From positions 34,311-98,310 of the forward strand of contig JAKYXN010000014.1 in NCBI GenBank assembly GCA_022538095.1: DNA of 64,000 bases. Reading direction: 5' to 3'. The stretch comes from Puniceicoccaceae bacterium K14. GTDB lineage: Bacteria; Verrucomicrobiota; Verrucomicrobiia; Opitutales; Opitutaceae. Positions 40,558-50,600 of the stretch are shown here, in pieces. The notes beneath the pieces were generated by a model. That model did not search any database, was not told the DNA's origin, and saw nothing but the letters and a program-made list of their open reading frames with translations. Each line of letters begins with the position of its first letter. Position 1 is the stretch's first letter. The position numbers and the translations under genes are program-made.

Positions 40558-41706
40558 ATGCTTATATTTTCACCTTACTCCATATTGTTCGCTCTTGTTA
40601 CAGTGCCTATGGTGATTAGAGCGTATTCAGAACAGAATACTAACATAGATGGGTTGTTGGACGAAATCCTTTACGGAGAACAGGTTAGCTTTTACTGGAA
40701 ATGTGAAACGTCTGCATCGCTTGGGTACGGCTATCGTGAGAATGTCCTATTGGGCGAGGCAAACGAAATCGACTCGTCATTTGTATTCACAGGTGTTGAG
40801 GTTATTGCGGCTAGAAAAATGCCAAATAGAGATGATGAGTGGCTAATGTCATTTTTTTTGGAAAATAGAGCTTTTAGCGACGTTCCGGACTTTGATAATG
40901 AAACACTTTTTTTTGGAGGAGCTTACTATTCTTTAAAACTGGAATCGATAGGAAATATTGGATCTGGTATCGAATATATTTATACGTCTCAGGCACTTGA
41001 TTCCTCCTTGGACGATGTAGAAATTTCCTCGCTTACGCTGAACGGGAAGCGCACTTCTATTGTAAGTGACTTTAGTTTTAGAGAAACGAATAGATTCAAG
41101 CTCAGCATCGGACAGATGGAGCTCGATGGCACTACGAGCGACTATGATTTGAAGGAAATTTCCTATTTGAAGGTTTTTCATCTTGGCGATTCAAATCGAA
41201 TTGAATTTTTGTTAAAAGGTGGAGATAAAAATTTTGTCGAGCGTCTTGCCCGAAGCGATGAAGGTGAGTATCTTAATGACGATTTTCTCGAGTTGCGTGA
41301 ATGGGAGGCGAAGCTAGCCTTTGAGCATTATTATTTGGTTTGGGGACTAAAAGGAGAAATGAGGTTTTATGGTCGTTATTCAAAGCAATGGTCGGGAACG
41401 AGTGGATACTATGATCGAAACGTATCGAAATTGGGGGTGCGATTCTTATGGGAAAAAGAAGGCTGGAAGGTCTCTCTGGATGGTAGCTACCGAGAAGCGG
41501 ATTATGATGTAAGATTGGGTTATGATGGCTTACGGCAAGCGGACGATAGTTGGAGCTGGCTACTAGATGTTGAGCGGAAACTGCCGAGTGGCTGGAGGGT
41601 TTATTTGCAATTGGATGCTTCTGAGAGGGAAACGAATGAATTTGCCTCCAGTTATCAAGCGAATACAATCATGTTCGGGTTGAGGTTCCCAGCAATTCGA
41701 TTGTAG
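40558..41706 (+). CDS. Probable outer-membrane beta-barrel protein
   Basis: 382 residues. A hydrophobic N-terminus (~5-22) is consistent with a signal peptide. The body shows alternating polar/hydrophobic strands ending in aromatic residues (for example A-S-L-G-Y-G-Y, W-G-L-K-G-E-M-R-F-Y-G-R-Y, W-K-V-S-L-D-G-S-Y) about every 20 residues, and the last strand ends I-M-F-G-L-R-F. This pattern fits an outer-membrane barrel of roughly 14-18 strands. No family recognised. It lies between the coiled-coil protein and the histidine kinase, all on one strand. Confidence 0.72.
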   Translation: MLIFSPYSILFALVTVPMVIRAYSEQNTNIDGLLDEILYGEQVSFYWKCETSASLGYGYRENVLLGEANEIDSSFVFTGVEVIAARKMPNRDDEWLMSFFLENRAFSDVPDFDNETLFFGGAYYSLKLESIGNIGSGIEYIYTSQALDSSLDDVEISSLTLNGKRTSIVSDFSFRETNRFKLSIGQMELDGTTSDYDLKEISYLKVFHLGDSNRIEFLLKGGDKNFVERLARSDEGEYLNDDFLELREWEAKLAFEHYYLVWGLKGEMRFYGRYSKQWSGTSGYYDRNVSKLGVRFLWEKEGWKVSLDGSYREADYDVRLGYDGLRQADDSWSWLLDVERKLPSGWRVYLQLDASERETNEFASSYQANTIMFGLRFPAIRL

Positions 41707-41732
41707 GATTTTCTGGCTGAACAAATCTTCAA

Positions 41733-43148
41733 ATGGATACTCCTAAAAAAACTTCAAGACCTTCTAAATCTTCATATAAGACAAATCTATTGATTGTGTT
41801 GTTTGCAGTATTGGGTGTTTTTGCGGTTGGGGTATTTTCTGTAACCCAAGGTTTGCGAAAAGATTTATACGAACGTGTGTTGCAACGTGAAGCGAGTTCG
41901 ATGATGCCTTTGGTGCAGTATCAAGTAAGCCAAGCATTTGATTTTGGAGATGAAATTTCGGATACGAGATCAGTATTGATATTGGCACTGCTTGAGATCT
42001 CAAATATTGAAGGTATCTTAAGTGTGCAACTATTTGATCAATCCGGGGAGTCTGTATTTGCCTTGCCTAGTGAAAATACTGTGGACGAAATTTTTGGAGA
42101 TCTGCTGATTGCTATGAATTCCTTCGAATCTAAAGCGGTTTTTGTAGAAGATGCAAATGAGGAAAGACGCTTCTCAGGATTACTAACAAGTAAAACTGGA
42201 GAATTAGTGCCTGTGCTAGAAATTTATATACCTATAGCCCTGGAAGGTGATTATGAGATATCCGGGGTGGTTCGCTACGTGTTGGATGGCAGTGAGACGT
42301 TCTCGGTGCTTCAATCGATCGATGCCGATGTGAGATGGCAAGGATTTTGGACGTACTTGAGTGGATCTATTTTGATCACTATAATTGTCGTTGTGGCCTT
42401 AAATCGTTTGGGACGTGCTTATAATTCGATTAACACTTATGCATGTCGGTTAGAAACTGCGAACGAAGAATTGGCTGCTGTTGCTCGCACCGCAGCGATT
42501 GGATCCGTAGCGACACATTTGATACATGGATTAAAAAACCCATTGGCGGGTTTGCAAAGCTATTTGGAAGCTTCTGAAATCGAGATTGATGATGAGGACC
42601 ATAGAGACGCTAAAGAAGCGGGTAAGCGGATGAAGGCTTTGATTGACGAAGTGCTTGAAGTAATTCGCAGTAATGCTTCGGAAGATTCCTATGAAATTGA
42701 TCTGGAGGATGTTCGAGATATTTTGAAGAAGAAGCACTCTCCCCATGCTAAAGAGAAGAGTGTTCTACTTGCGTTTGAATTAGTAGGCGAGTCTCTGTTA
42801 AATGCAAGTGTGGCGAATATTGCATTATTGGTTTGTTCGAACCTCATTCAAAATGCGATTGAAGCGACTCCGGCTAATGGAAGTGTTGTAGTTGAATTAG
42901 GGGCAAACGGTGAATCGGTTGATATCAGGGTACGAGATAGTGGAGTTGGGTTTAGTAAAATAGCTCGCGCTCAATTATTCACGCCGGTGCAGAGTTCAAA
43001 ACCGAATGGCGCTGGAATTGGCTTGGCAATTAGTTCGCAAATGGCAAAGCGTATTGGAGCGAATTTGGAGTTAATTCGCTCAAGTGAAAAAGGCTCAGAA
43101 TTACGTCTGGTTGTTCCCGTGACGCAAGAAATTCCTGCTAAATTATGA
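41733..43148 (+). CDS. Membrane sensor histidine kinase (NtrB/ZraS-like)
   Basis: 471 residues. Transmembrane segments ~19-40 and ~208-228 enclose a ~165-residue periplasmic sensor. The dimerisation domain has H265 in L-I-H-G-L-K-N-P-L-A-G; the ATPase has the N box S-N-L-I-Q-N-A-I-E-A, G1 V-R-D-S-G-V-G and G2 G-A-G-I-G-L-A-I. It is 27 bp after the barrel gene. As the only kinase near the NtrC-type regulator, it is the likely partner, placing sensor, regulator and target genes in one 5-kb block. Confidence 0.92.
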   Translation: MDTPKKTSRPSKSSYKTNLLIVLFAVLGVFAVGVFSVTQGLRKDLYERVLQREASSMMPLVQYQVSQAFDFGDEISDTRSVLILALLEISNIEGILSVQLFDQSGESVFALPSENTVDEIFGDLLIAMNSFESKAVFVEDANEERRFSGLLTSKTGELVPVLEIYIPIALEGDYEISGVVRYVLDGSETFSVLQSIDADVRWQGFWTYLSGSILITIIVVVALNRLGRAYNSINTYACRLETANEELAAVARTAAIGSVATHLIHGLKNPLAGLQSYLEASEIEIDDEDHRDAKEAGKRMKALIDEVLEVIRSNASEDSYEIDLEDVRDILKKKHSPHAKEKSVLLAFELVGESLLNASVANIALLVCSNLIQNAIEATPANGSVVVELGANGESVDIRVRDSGVGFSKIARAQLFTPVQSSKPNGAGIGLAISSQMAKRIGANLELIRSSEKGSELRLVVPVTQEIPAKL

Positions 43149-43442
43149 TAAAAGAGTTTGGTAGGATGGTGTTGAGGAGTTTTGGATCTTTGTGATCCAG
43201 GTCGAGTTTACTTTGAGGTAAAGATGGGCTGAGTTTGGTTGGCCCCAGTCGACGTAACCATGTTGATCGCTTTAATAGTCGTCTCTGAAAAAGAGGGTAT
43301 AAAAATCCTCATTAAGGAAAGACTAATTATCGTAAATTTATAGGAAGGATTGTTTTGTTGGGAATAAAGGGTAGTGGTGGTGTCTCTCAGTATCCAGAAC
43401 GAGCATATGGCTTGTTTGGAAATTAACCCAATTATTATTATT
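43149..43442. other. Intergenic region before the beta-helix gene
   Basis: No gene. A small inverted repeat GGATC-TTTGT-GATCC near 43182 is the only structure. The reading frame of the next protein stays open upstream to 43374, but that part lacks signal-peptide character. Confidence 0.4.
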
Positions 43443-44267
43443 ATGAATACATTCCTTAGGAGAACTATGTCCGTTTTTTTGTTAGCTATTGGCTTTCTGA
43501 GTTTTATGCCAAGTCAATTGGAGGCGAGTTACTCTCGTTACAAAGAACAACGGACTTGGAATATTGATCGGCCTGGAAGTTATGCACTTCGTTGGAATAT
43601 TAATGTAAGAGAAGGTGATGCTATTGTCATTACAGCGTCGAATGTAACGCTGAATCTGAATGGATATAGCGTATCCACAAGGACACGTGGAGCTGGCCGT
43701 GGAATCGCTATTGAAGGTGCGCAAGGCGTTAAGGTATTTAATGGTAAAGTCTCAGGCTTTAATGTAAACGTTTCTCTTGAGGAAGTGGAGAATGTCGATG
43801 TGTCTGGTCTTCAGATAACCGGAGATGGACTTGCTCCTGACGGAGGTCCGAGCGAAATCGGTATCCTTCTTTTGCAAGCGAGAAGTTGTTCCATACGTGA
43901 AAACAATGTGTCTTCTGTGAATCTCGGTGTGTTTGTCCGCGGAGCGGAAAGTACAGGAAACCGTATCGAAAAGAACGTTATCGTAGGAAGCACTACAGAT
44001 GCGAACAATCTACTTGGAATTTGCTACAACCCAGCTCCTGGAGGAGTCAGTGCGATTGGTCCAAGTGGTGATAGCATTTACAATAATCATATCGCTCGTT
44101 TTAATTTTGCGGTATCAGTCAGCGAAGAGTCTTTCTCGAACTTGTTTGTAGATAACACTTTCAGCTCGTTTACAGGAGCTTTCCGTCTCCCAGAGGCCTT
44201 CGAAGCTTTGGGTGGAACCAATGCTGAATTCGATAACGCATCTACGGTTGTCGTGACGGCGCCTTAA
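43443..44267 (+). CDS. Exported right-handed beta-helix protein
   Basis: 275 residues from the ATG at 43443, chosen because a normal signal peptide then follows (M-N-T-F-L-R-R-T-M-S-V-F-L-L-A-I-G...L-E-A-S). The body has the rung pattern of parallel beta-helix proteins (N-V-T-L-N-L-N-G-Y-S-V, G-V-K-V-F-N-G-K-V, N-V-D-V-S-G-L-Q-I, S-I-R-E-N-N-V, N-R-I-E-K-N-V-I-V), like NosD/pectate-lyase superfamily proteins. No catalytic residues for lyase activity stand out. Probably a secreted glycan-binding or structural protein. A strong terminator follows. Confidence 0.8.
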   Translation: MNTFLRRTMSVFLLAIGFLSFMPSQLEASYSRYKEQRTWNIDRPGSYALRWNINVREGDAIVITASNVTLNLNGYSVSTRTRGAGRGIAIEGAQGVKVFNGKVSGFNVNVSLEEVENVDVSGLQITGDGLAPDGGPSEIGILLLQARSCSIRENNVSSVNLGVFVRGAESTGNRIEKNVIVGSTTDANNLLGICYNPAPGGVSAIGPSGDSIYNNHIARFNFAVSVSEESFSNLFVDNTFSSFTGAFRLPEAFEALGGTNAEFDNASTVVVTAP

Positions 44268-44292
44268 TTTTAGTTTGGTTGGTTGTTTAGCG

Positions 44293-44325
44293 CGCTGAAC
44301 GTCTGTGAAGATGTTCAGCGTTTTT
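44293..44325 (+). terminator. Intrinsic terminator of the beta-helix gene
   Basis: CGCTGAAC (44293-44300) pairs with GTTCAGCG (44313-44320), extended by TCT/AGA inside, then TTTTT. It lies between convergent genes. Confidence 0.9.
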
Positions 44326-44333
44326 CGTGTATG

Positions 44334-44870
44334 CTAAAACTTATTCTTCCACATCATGCTTTCCATTGGGAGCGGCGTGCGTTGGCAGTACTTGGCATTA
44401 GCTTTTTTGTCGTAAGATACTTCGATATCACCTTCTACGTGGAAGTAGATGAGCTGACCGATTGGCATCCCTTCATAAACGCGTACTGCTTGCGTAACGG
44501 AAATCTCTAAAGTCCAGTGGTTGCAGAAGCCAACATCGCCTTTTCCCGCTGTCGCATGAATATCAATACCCAAACGTCCTACGCTCGATTTTCCTTCAAG
44601 GAAGGGAACGTGGCGGTGGGATTCCGTGTACTCAAAGGTCGAACCCAAATAGGTCTTTCCTGGAAGAAGAACATGACCTTCTTCTGGGATCTCAAAATGA
44701 CGAATTTTGTTATGCTGACGCGCATCTAGAACCTCGGCAGTATAGAGCGCTAGGTGTTTGCTTAAGTGTACGTCGTAACTGTTCGTGCCGAGCTTGCTAC
44801 GGTCGTAGGGCTCAATTACGATTTCGCCTTTTTCGATCCCTTCTAGGATTGCCTTGTCGGATAGGATCAT
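44334..44870 (-). CDS. dcd: dCTP deaminase
   Basis: 178 residues, trimeric dUTPase/dCTP-deaminase fold. The N-terminal I-L-S-D-K-A-I-L-E and K-L-G-T-N-S-Y-D-V and the signature F-L-E-G-K-S-S-V-G-R-L-G-I-D-I-H-A-T-A-G are present, with the catalytic Glu in W-T-L-E-I. It converts dCTP to dUTP for dTMP synthesis; some members also hydrolyse dUTP to dUMP, which cannot be decided by eye. It starts 3 bp after the aminotransferase stop, so they share a transcript. Confidence 0.93.
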   Translation of the reverse strand: MILSDKAILEGIEKGEIVIEPYDRSKLGTNSYDVHLSKHLALYTAEVLDARQHNKIRHFEIPEEGHVLLPGKTYLGSTFEYTESHRHVPFLEGKSSVGRLGIDIHATAGKGDVGFCNHWTLEISVTQAVRVYEGMPIGQLIYFHVEGDIEVSYDKKANAKYCQRTPLPMESMMWKNKF

Positions 44871-44873
44871 CGG

Positions 44874-46073
44874 TTAGTCCAGGAGTGATTTGATCGCTTG
44901 TACGATCTTGGGAAGATTTGCTTCTGTGATGCCTGCAACGTTGATGCGACCGCTATCCACAATATAGATACTGTGTTCTTCGCGAAGTGCGATTGCCTGC
45001 TCTTTTGTAAAGCCGGTGAATGAGAACATACCGTTTTGCTCGTTCAGGAAACTGAAGTCTCGGTTGATTCCGGCTTCTGCCATAGCAGTAGCGAAATTGG
45101 CACGTACTTTGTGAATACGCGAACGCATGTCTGCGACTTCGTTTACCCATTGTGAACGCAAGGTATCATCGGATAGGATCTCTTCTACGATACGCCCACC
45201 GTGGGCAGGTGGGTTTGAATAATTGGTGCGTATCGAAATTTTCACTTGGCTGGCTACGCGGCCTGCTTCTTCGTCGTTGGAAGTAACAACGTGTATAGCT
45301 CCAACGCGGTCGTGGTAAAGACCGAGGTTTTTGGAAAAGGACTGGCTGACAAAGAACGGAACGCCGGATGCTGCAAACGCACGGACTCCATAAGCATCTG
45401 TTTCGAGATCTGTTCCAAACCCTTGATACGCGAAATCCAGAAGAGGAATCCACCCTTGAACAGTTGCCAAGGCCGCAACCTCGTCCCATTGTTCGGGTGA
45501 GAGATCGGCTCCTGTCGGATTGTGGCAACATGCGTGAAGCACGACAACATCGCCTGCTGGGATCTCTTTGAGATCTTTGATGAAGGCTTCGTAGTCGAGA
45601 CCGAGTGTTTCCTTGTCGAAGTAATTGTAGCTTTGGGGAGCGAGGCTCGCTGCTTTAAATATGCCACCATGGTTGGCCCAAGTCGGATTGCTGAGCCAGA
45701 TGTTTTCCGGCTCAATGTTTTTTGCAATGAAGTCGCCTGCAACACGAAGGGCTCCAGTGCCACCGGGAGTTTGAGCCGTAACGATGCGTTTGCCTAGGCT
45801 CTCCTGGAGATCTTTTCCGAAGCAAATTTCTTGAGTGAGGGCTGCGTACTTGGGAGTGCCAGTCATCGGCAAGTAACCCTTTGGGATTGGGTTTTCTTGG
45901 ATGCGTTTTTCCGCTTCGAGAACGCACTTCAAGGTTGGGGTCTTTCCGTTATCGTCGACAAAGACGCCAACGCTGAGATTGATTTTCTCAGGATTGGAGT
46001 CTGCCTTGAAGGCCTCAGTGAGACTGAGGATAGGATCAGCAGGTGCTTGAGTTACGGAATCGAAGTGAGCCAT
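44874..46073 (-). CDS. Aspartate/aromatic aminotransferase (class I, TyrB/AspC-like)
   Basis: 399 residues from the ATG at 46073 (M-A-H-F-D-S-V). The frame is open 12 codons further up, but that part (R-R-R-Q-P-I-Y) looks untranslated. Class Igamma motifs are I-N-L-S-V-G-V-F, N-P-T-W-A-N-H, C-C-H-N-P-T-G-A-D, D-F-A-Y-Q-G-F, and the PLP lysine in S-Q-S-F-S-K-N-L-G-L-Y, with R-T-N-Y-S-N-P-P-A-H-G. It exchanges amino groups between aspartate or aromatic amino acids and 2-oxoglutarate. Substrate preference is undecided. First gene of a two-gene operon with dcd. Confidence 0.93.
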   Translation of the reverse strand: MAHFDSVTQAPADPILSLTEAFKADSNPEKINLSVGVFVDDNGKTPTLKCVLEAEKRIQENPIPKGYLPMTGTPKYAALTQEICFGKDLQESLGKRIVTAQTPGGTGALRVAGDFIAKNIEPENIWLSNPTWANHGGIFKAASLAPQSYNYFDKETLGLDYEAFIKDLKEIPAGDVVVLHACCHNPTGADLSPEQWDEVAALATVQGWIPLLDFAYQGFGTDLETDAYGVRAFAASGVPFFVSQSFSKNLGLYHDRVGAIHVVTSNDEEAGRVASQVKISIRTNYSNPPAHGGRIVEEILSDDTLRSQWVNEVADMRSRIHKVRANFATAMAEAGINRDFSFLNEQNGMFSFTGFTKEQAIALREEHSIYIVDSGRINVAGITEANLPKIVQAIKSLLD

Positions 46074-46248
46074 TTCAATATAAATTGGTTGTCTGCGCCG
46101 TTTAGGCAACGGAGGAAGCTAGATCTCAGAGGGAAACTGTCAATGTCGGTTGCGAGTAGCCGTACTCAGATAGGCTATCAGTTTAATTGCAGGCAACTGG
46201 GGGTTGTTGATTTTAGTGAAAGTTGAAGGGTTCCTCTCTTGGTTGGAG

Positions 46249-46269
46249 TAAGCTAATGGAATTAGCTTA
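46249..46269 (+). promoter_or_regulatory. Inverted repeat at the start of the AraC-type gene
   Basis: TAAGCTAAT-GGA-ATTAGCTTA, a perfect 9-bp inverted repeat ending on the A of the ATG. GGAG lies just before it (46245-46248). As RNA it would fold between the ribosome binding site and the start codon; as DNA it would make a symmetrical operator, perhaps for autoregulation. Confidence 0.55.
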
Positions 46270-46279
46270 TGACCTTTGA
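46256..46279 (+). CDS. Seven-codon leader ORF overlapping the AraC-type start
   Basis: ATG at 46256, seven codons (M-E-L-A-Y-D-L) and TGA at 46277-46279. GGAG is 7 bp before this ATG, an ideal spacing, whereas it is 20 bp from the AraC start at 46269. The two frames overlap, so ribosomes ending the leader could restart at the AraC ATG. No peptide function is claimed. Confidence 0.4.
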   Translation: MELAYDL

Positions 46280-47480
46280 TTTGTTTGATCTCCCCATCTT
46301 TTTCGGCTGCGCGATTGGCCTGCAGTTGCTCGCGATGCATTTTCGTCATCCGCGGAAAAATCGTTTATCTAGTGGGATATTTGTTTCACTGCTTTTGATT
46401 GGAATTTGGCAGTTGTTTGTTTTTGGGATGATGTTTTCGGGCAATATCGCGGCGGCTCCTCATCTTACGCTGACCGGGTTCCCAATGGAGTTTTTGGCCG
46501 GGCCCCTTTTCTATTTTTACTCTGAAGCGGTATTTCGCGATAGGCGTTCACTGCACTGGTTGGATGCGTTGCATTTGATTCCTTACTTACTGGGAGTGTT
46601 TTTCTTGCGTGATTTGTATGGCCTTAGCGCGGAGCGAAAGGTGGCTATTTTTGGCGGTGAGAATGATTACGTGGGGCCGCTGCCGCTGTTTTGGTTTGTT
46701 TTATTCGTTTCGATTTTGGTTTCGAAGGCGGCTTATTTGGCGCTCTTCGCTCGCAATGTTTTCCGTTTTGAGAAAAACGTGAGAGATATCACGGCGGACA
46801 GTCTGCTTGTTGACGATGTGCGACGTTATCGGAAATTTTCTTGGGCATTTTGTGGTTATGTATGCTTATTCGCAGGCTTGCTGGTCTATCTTTCCGTTAG
46901 TCATCGGTATGGGGTGTATGCCGACTATGTATGGTATTGCCTCAAGTCCGTCTGGTTGTTCGTATTTGCATTTTTAGCGATCACAAATCGTAGCGAATCC
47001 GTCGATTTGTCTCCGATTGAAATTGAAGGACTTGAAGTGGAGGATGAAGCCGTAGAGACGGAGCCACGGAAGTACGTTAAGTCGGGCCTTCCAGAAGAGC
47101 GGCAGCTGTCGGTGCGATTGGCTATCGAGTCATACATGGATAAGGAAAGACCTTATTTGGAAAACGAACTCAGCTTGGTGGTTTTGGCGGAGCAATTGAA
47201 ACTACACCCCAACCATCTGTCGCAGGTGATCAACCAAGAGTTTGGTAAGTCATTCAATGATTATATAAATGATTATCGGGTGGGGTACGCTAAGGAGTTA
47301 CTGAGGGATACTGAAAAATCGAAATCGGCCAACCTTATGGAAATCGCCCTCGAATCTGGTTTTAACAGTCGTCCGAGCTTTAATCGAGTTTTCAAGAAAG
47401 CGACTTCGAAGACTCCGTCGCAATTTCGCGAACACGCAATGTTGAGGAAAAGAGAAGAATTGATCGTTTCATCTGGTTAA
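46269..47480 (+). CDS. AraC-family regulator with membrane-embedded N-terminal half
   Basis: 403 residues. Residues ~1-245 contain about seven hydrophobic segments (7TM-like sensor module), then an acidic linker rich in Glu (P-I-E-I-E-G-L-E-V-E-D-E-A-V), and a C-terminal AraC DNA-binding domain (~295-395) with L-H-P-N-H-L-S-Q-V-I-N-Q and I-A-L-E-S-G-F-N-S-R-P-S-F-N-R-V-F-K-K. A one-component membrane sensor-regulator; signal unknown. The likely target is the large exported protein gene 136 bp downstream, though this is only positional. Confidence 0.88.
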   Translation: MTFDLFDLPIFFGCAIGLQLLAMHFRHPRKNRLSSGIFVSLLLIGIWQLFVFGMMFSGNIAAAPHLTLTGFPMEFLAGPLFYFYSEAVFRDRRSLHWLDALHLIPYLLGVFFLRDLYGLSAERKVAIFGGENDYVGPLPLFWFVLFVSILVSKAAYLALFARNVFRFEKNVRDITADSLLVDDVRRYRKFSWAFCGYVCLFAGLLVYLSVSHRYGVYADYVWYCLKSVWLFVFAFLAITNRSESVDLSPIEIEGLEVEDEAVETEPRKYVKSGLPEERQLSVRLAIESYMDKERPYLENELSLVVLAEQLKLHPNHLSQVINQEFGKSFNDYINDYRVGYAKELLRDTEKSKSANLMEIALESGFNSRPSFNRVFKKATSKTPSQFREHAMLRKREELIVSSG

Positions 47481-47493
47481 AAAGTGTATCAAA

Positions 47494-47530
47494 TCTCAGG
47501 GAGTGTCATTTTCCTGAGAGATGAGACATC
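47494..47530 (+). terminator. Hairpin after the AraC-type gene
   Basis: TCTCAGG (47494-47500) pairs with CCTGAGA (47513-47519) over a 12-nt loop. It is followed by a mixed sequence and, a little later, ATTTTT. A moderate terminator candidate. Confidence 0.45.
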
Positions 47531-47615
47531 ATTTTTGAGTAGATAGCGTAGAAGTGGTGAGCGCCCGATTTTGTTGGCACAATTAATTTAACGTTTCACC
47601 CAAATTTGAATTCCT

Positions 47616-50600
47616 ATGACTTCTACTCAATCTATTTTTAAGCGGCTTACCATGGCCTTCGCAATTTGCGGTTTTGCCCTGAGCTTGAAGGCGCAGGTCG
47701 TGACCACTTTTATATCCGATCAGCCGATGGTGGGCGACGGAATGGCCGTTGATTCGAGAGGCAATCTTTATGTGGCTGGTGGCCAAGGTTCAGATGTTGT
47801 CTGGAAGATTTCTACTCTGGGTTTCGCTGCTGAGTTTGGTGGGACCTTCAATGAACCTACAGGGATTGCTCTTGATAGCGATGATAACCTATTTGTTGGC
47901 ACTCAAGATGGCATTATCTACAAAATAGCGCCAGACGGTAGTAAAGAAGAGTTTGTCACAGGGCTGTATGCTCCTTCTGGAATAGCTGTTGATGGCGAGG
48001 GTAATGTCTATGTAACGCAGTATTGGGAAGCAGAGGGTCAATTGGGTACCGAAATTTTTAGCTATGCACCGGATGGGAGTGAGCGACTCACAATTTCTAG
48101 TGGGGTTATAAACGGACCTGTTGGAATCACCGTCGATCCGGTGGGCAATGTCTATTTTGCAAACTGGGCGAGCAATACGATTTACTTGGTACCGAGTTCG
48201 AGGCCATCGCCGAGGCCGTTTGCCGTTCTTGAGGGGGTTAGTCGTATCAATCAAATCAATTACTCAAAAGGTTTCATCTATGTCCCTGCTCCTGGCGAGG
48301 AACGTATTCTCAGAGTTGGTTTGGGTGGAATCAGCGAGGTTTTTGCAGGAACTGGAAACACGGGCGAATCTGATGGTCTTTTGCAGGGTGCAACGTTTAG
48401 CACCCCAAACAGCATCGCTGCCAACGCCGATGGAGATGTTCTCTACGTGAATGATGATGCGACAAACAATATCCGCAAGATCCTACTTCCAAAGGCCCCT
48501 CAAGTGACCACACTCGTATCGAATCAACCCTTGATTGCGGATGGAATGGACCTCGACTCCGAAGGAAATTTTTATATCGCTGCTGGAAACGGAGGGTCGA
48601 TTCTTTGGAAAGCCACCCCTGAAGGCGAATTCACCGAGTTTGCCAACGGGATTAGTCGTGCCGTCGGTGTTGTCGTCGATGCGGATGACAATGTTTACGT
48701 AGGGAATTATGGTTCAGGCGAGGTTAGCAAAGTTACTCCTGAAGGGGTGAAAACGGCATTTGCGACGGGCTTAGACGGTCCCGCTGGGCTTGCCTTTGAC
48801 AGTGCTGGTAATTTGTATGTGAACCAATTTGGGGCTAACGGGAGTGGAACGGGCGCTGTCATCACCCGAATTACTCCAGAAGGCGAAAGTTCAGTTTTTG
48901 CGTCAGGAGGGCTTTTACAAGATGGAATAGGTATAGCGATAGATGAAGATGATAATGTCTATTTCAGCAACTGGGTGGGTGGTAGTGTGTATAAAATCCC
49001 AAGTGGGAGTACGACTCCTGAATTATTAGCGGATATTTCAGAAATTGGTAATATCAATCAGATAACCTATTCAGGGGGATACATATACGTTCCTGGCCCA
49101 TTGGATGATGTTATTTACCGCGTCGATAGAGACGGGAAGTACGAATTGTTTGCCGGAAATGGTTTTAACGGATCCGCTGACGGGAGTGCATTTGAGGCAT
49201 CGTTCAGTAGGCCTAATTCTATTACAGTCGATGACGAGAAGAGTGTTGTCTACGTTGTCGATACTACATCCAATAATTTGCGAAAGATCGAGCTCCCTAA
49301 AATTTCGGAAGTTTCTACTCTGGCGCCTACGATCACTCGAATTGGCGATGGTTTGGCTGTTGATGCAGAAGGAGATATCTTCATTGCAAGTGGGAATGGC
49401 GATTCGATCGTTTGGAAAGTAACTCCTGAGGGCGATTTCGAAGAGTTTGCCAATGGGTTTGATTATGCTGTGGGTGTTGCTATTGATGAAGATCAAAATG
49501 TATTCGTAAATAATTACACATCTAATGTCCTGACCAAGATGACTCCTGAGGGCGTCAAGAGCGAGTTTGCGACTGAATTGAGTGGTCCTGCTGGGTTAGC
49601 AATCGATAGCGTAGGAAATATCTATGTAACTGAATTTGGAGTTGATTTCCGCGGAGACGGGGCACGGATTACTCGTTTTACTCCTGAGGGTGAACGATCA
49701 GTTTTTGCCGAAGGTGGTTTTCTCAAGGATGTAATTGGAATCGTGATCGACGAGGACGATAACGTGTATTTTACCAATCTCAAAGGAGGTAACGTTTACA
49801 AGATCCCTAATGGCTCCAGCGAATCTGAATTATTTGCAGAGATTCCAGGCAATCCTGATATAAACCAGATAACTTATTCGAATGGATACATCTATATTCC
49901 AGCGATCACTACTAATCGGATCTATCGAATCGACCAGCGAGGGAACGTAAATCTTTTGGCTGGGAGTGACAACGCAGGTTTTGATGACGGAGTATTTGAA
50001 GTTGCGACTTTTAGTGGACCAAGTAGTATTGCAGCCAATGCTGCAGGAGATAAGTTATATGTGATTGACGGACAGCCAACGTCAACTTTGCGTGTTCTTA
50101 ATCTGGTAGAGAAAGAGCCCTCTGAGTTGGTTAATTTGTCCGTTCGCGCTTATTCTGGTGCAGGTGAGCGTACTTTGATCTTAGGTTTTGTAGCCAAAGC
50201 GTATGAAGATACTACAGACGATTCAGGTCTTTTAGTACGTGGTGTAGGGCCTAGTTTAGATGGTTTTGGCGTTGAAAATTGGGCCGAAGACCCAACATCT
50301 AGCATAATGTACGATGGGGTGGAAGTTGGATTGAACAATAACTGGGCAGACTTTTCTGATCAGGCTGGACTAGGAACGGCTACCACCGAAAGCGGTGCAT
50401 TCACTTTGTTAAGTGGAAGCAATGACTCGGCTTTTTTGGATACGATTCGCACAGGGAGCAATACTGTTCACATAACGGACTCTGCGGGGGGGGTTGCCCT
50501 CGGAGAAGTATACAAGCTTGCAGAAGATAGTGGGCGCTTGGTCAATTTGTCCTGCCGAACGTATACTGACGAAGGAGAGGATGTTCTGATTGGTGGTTTT

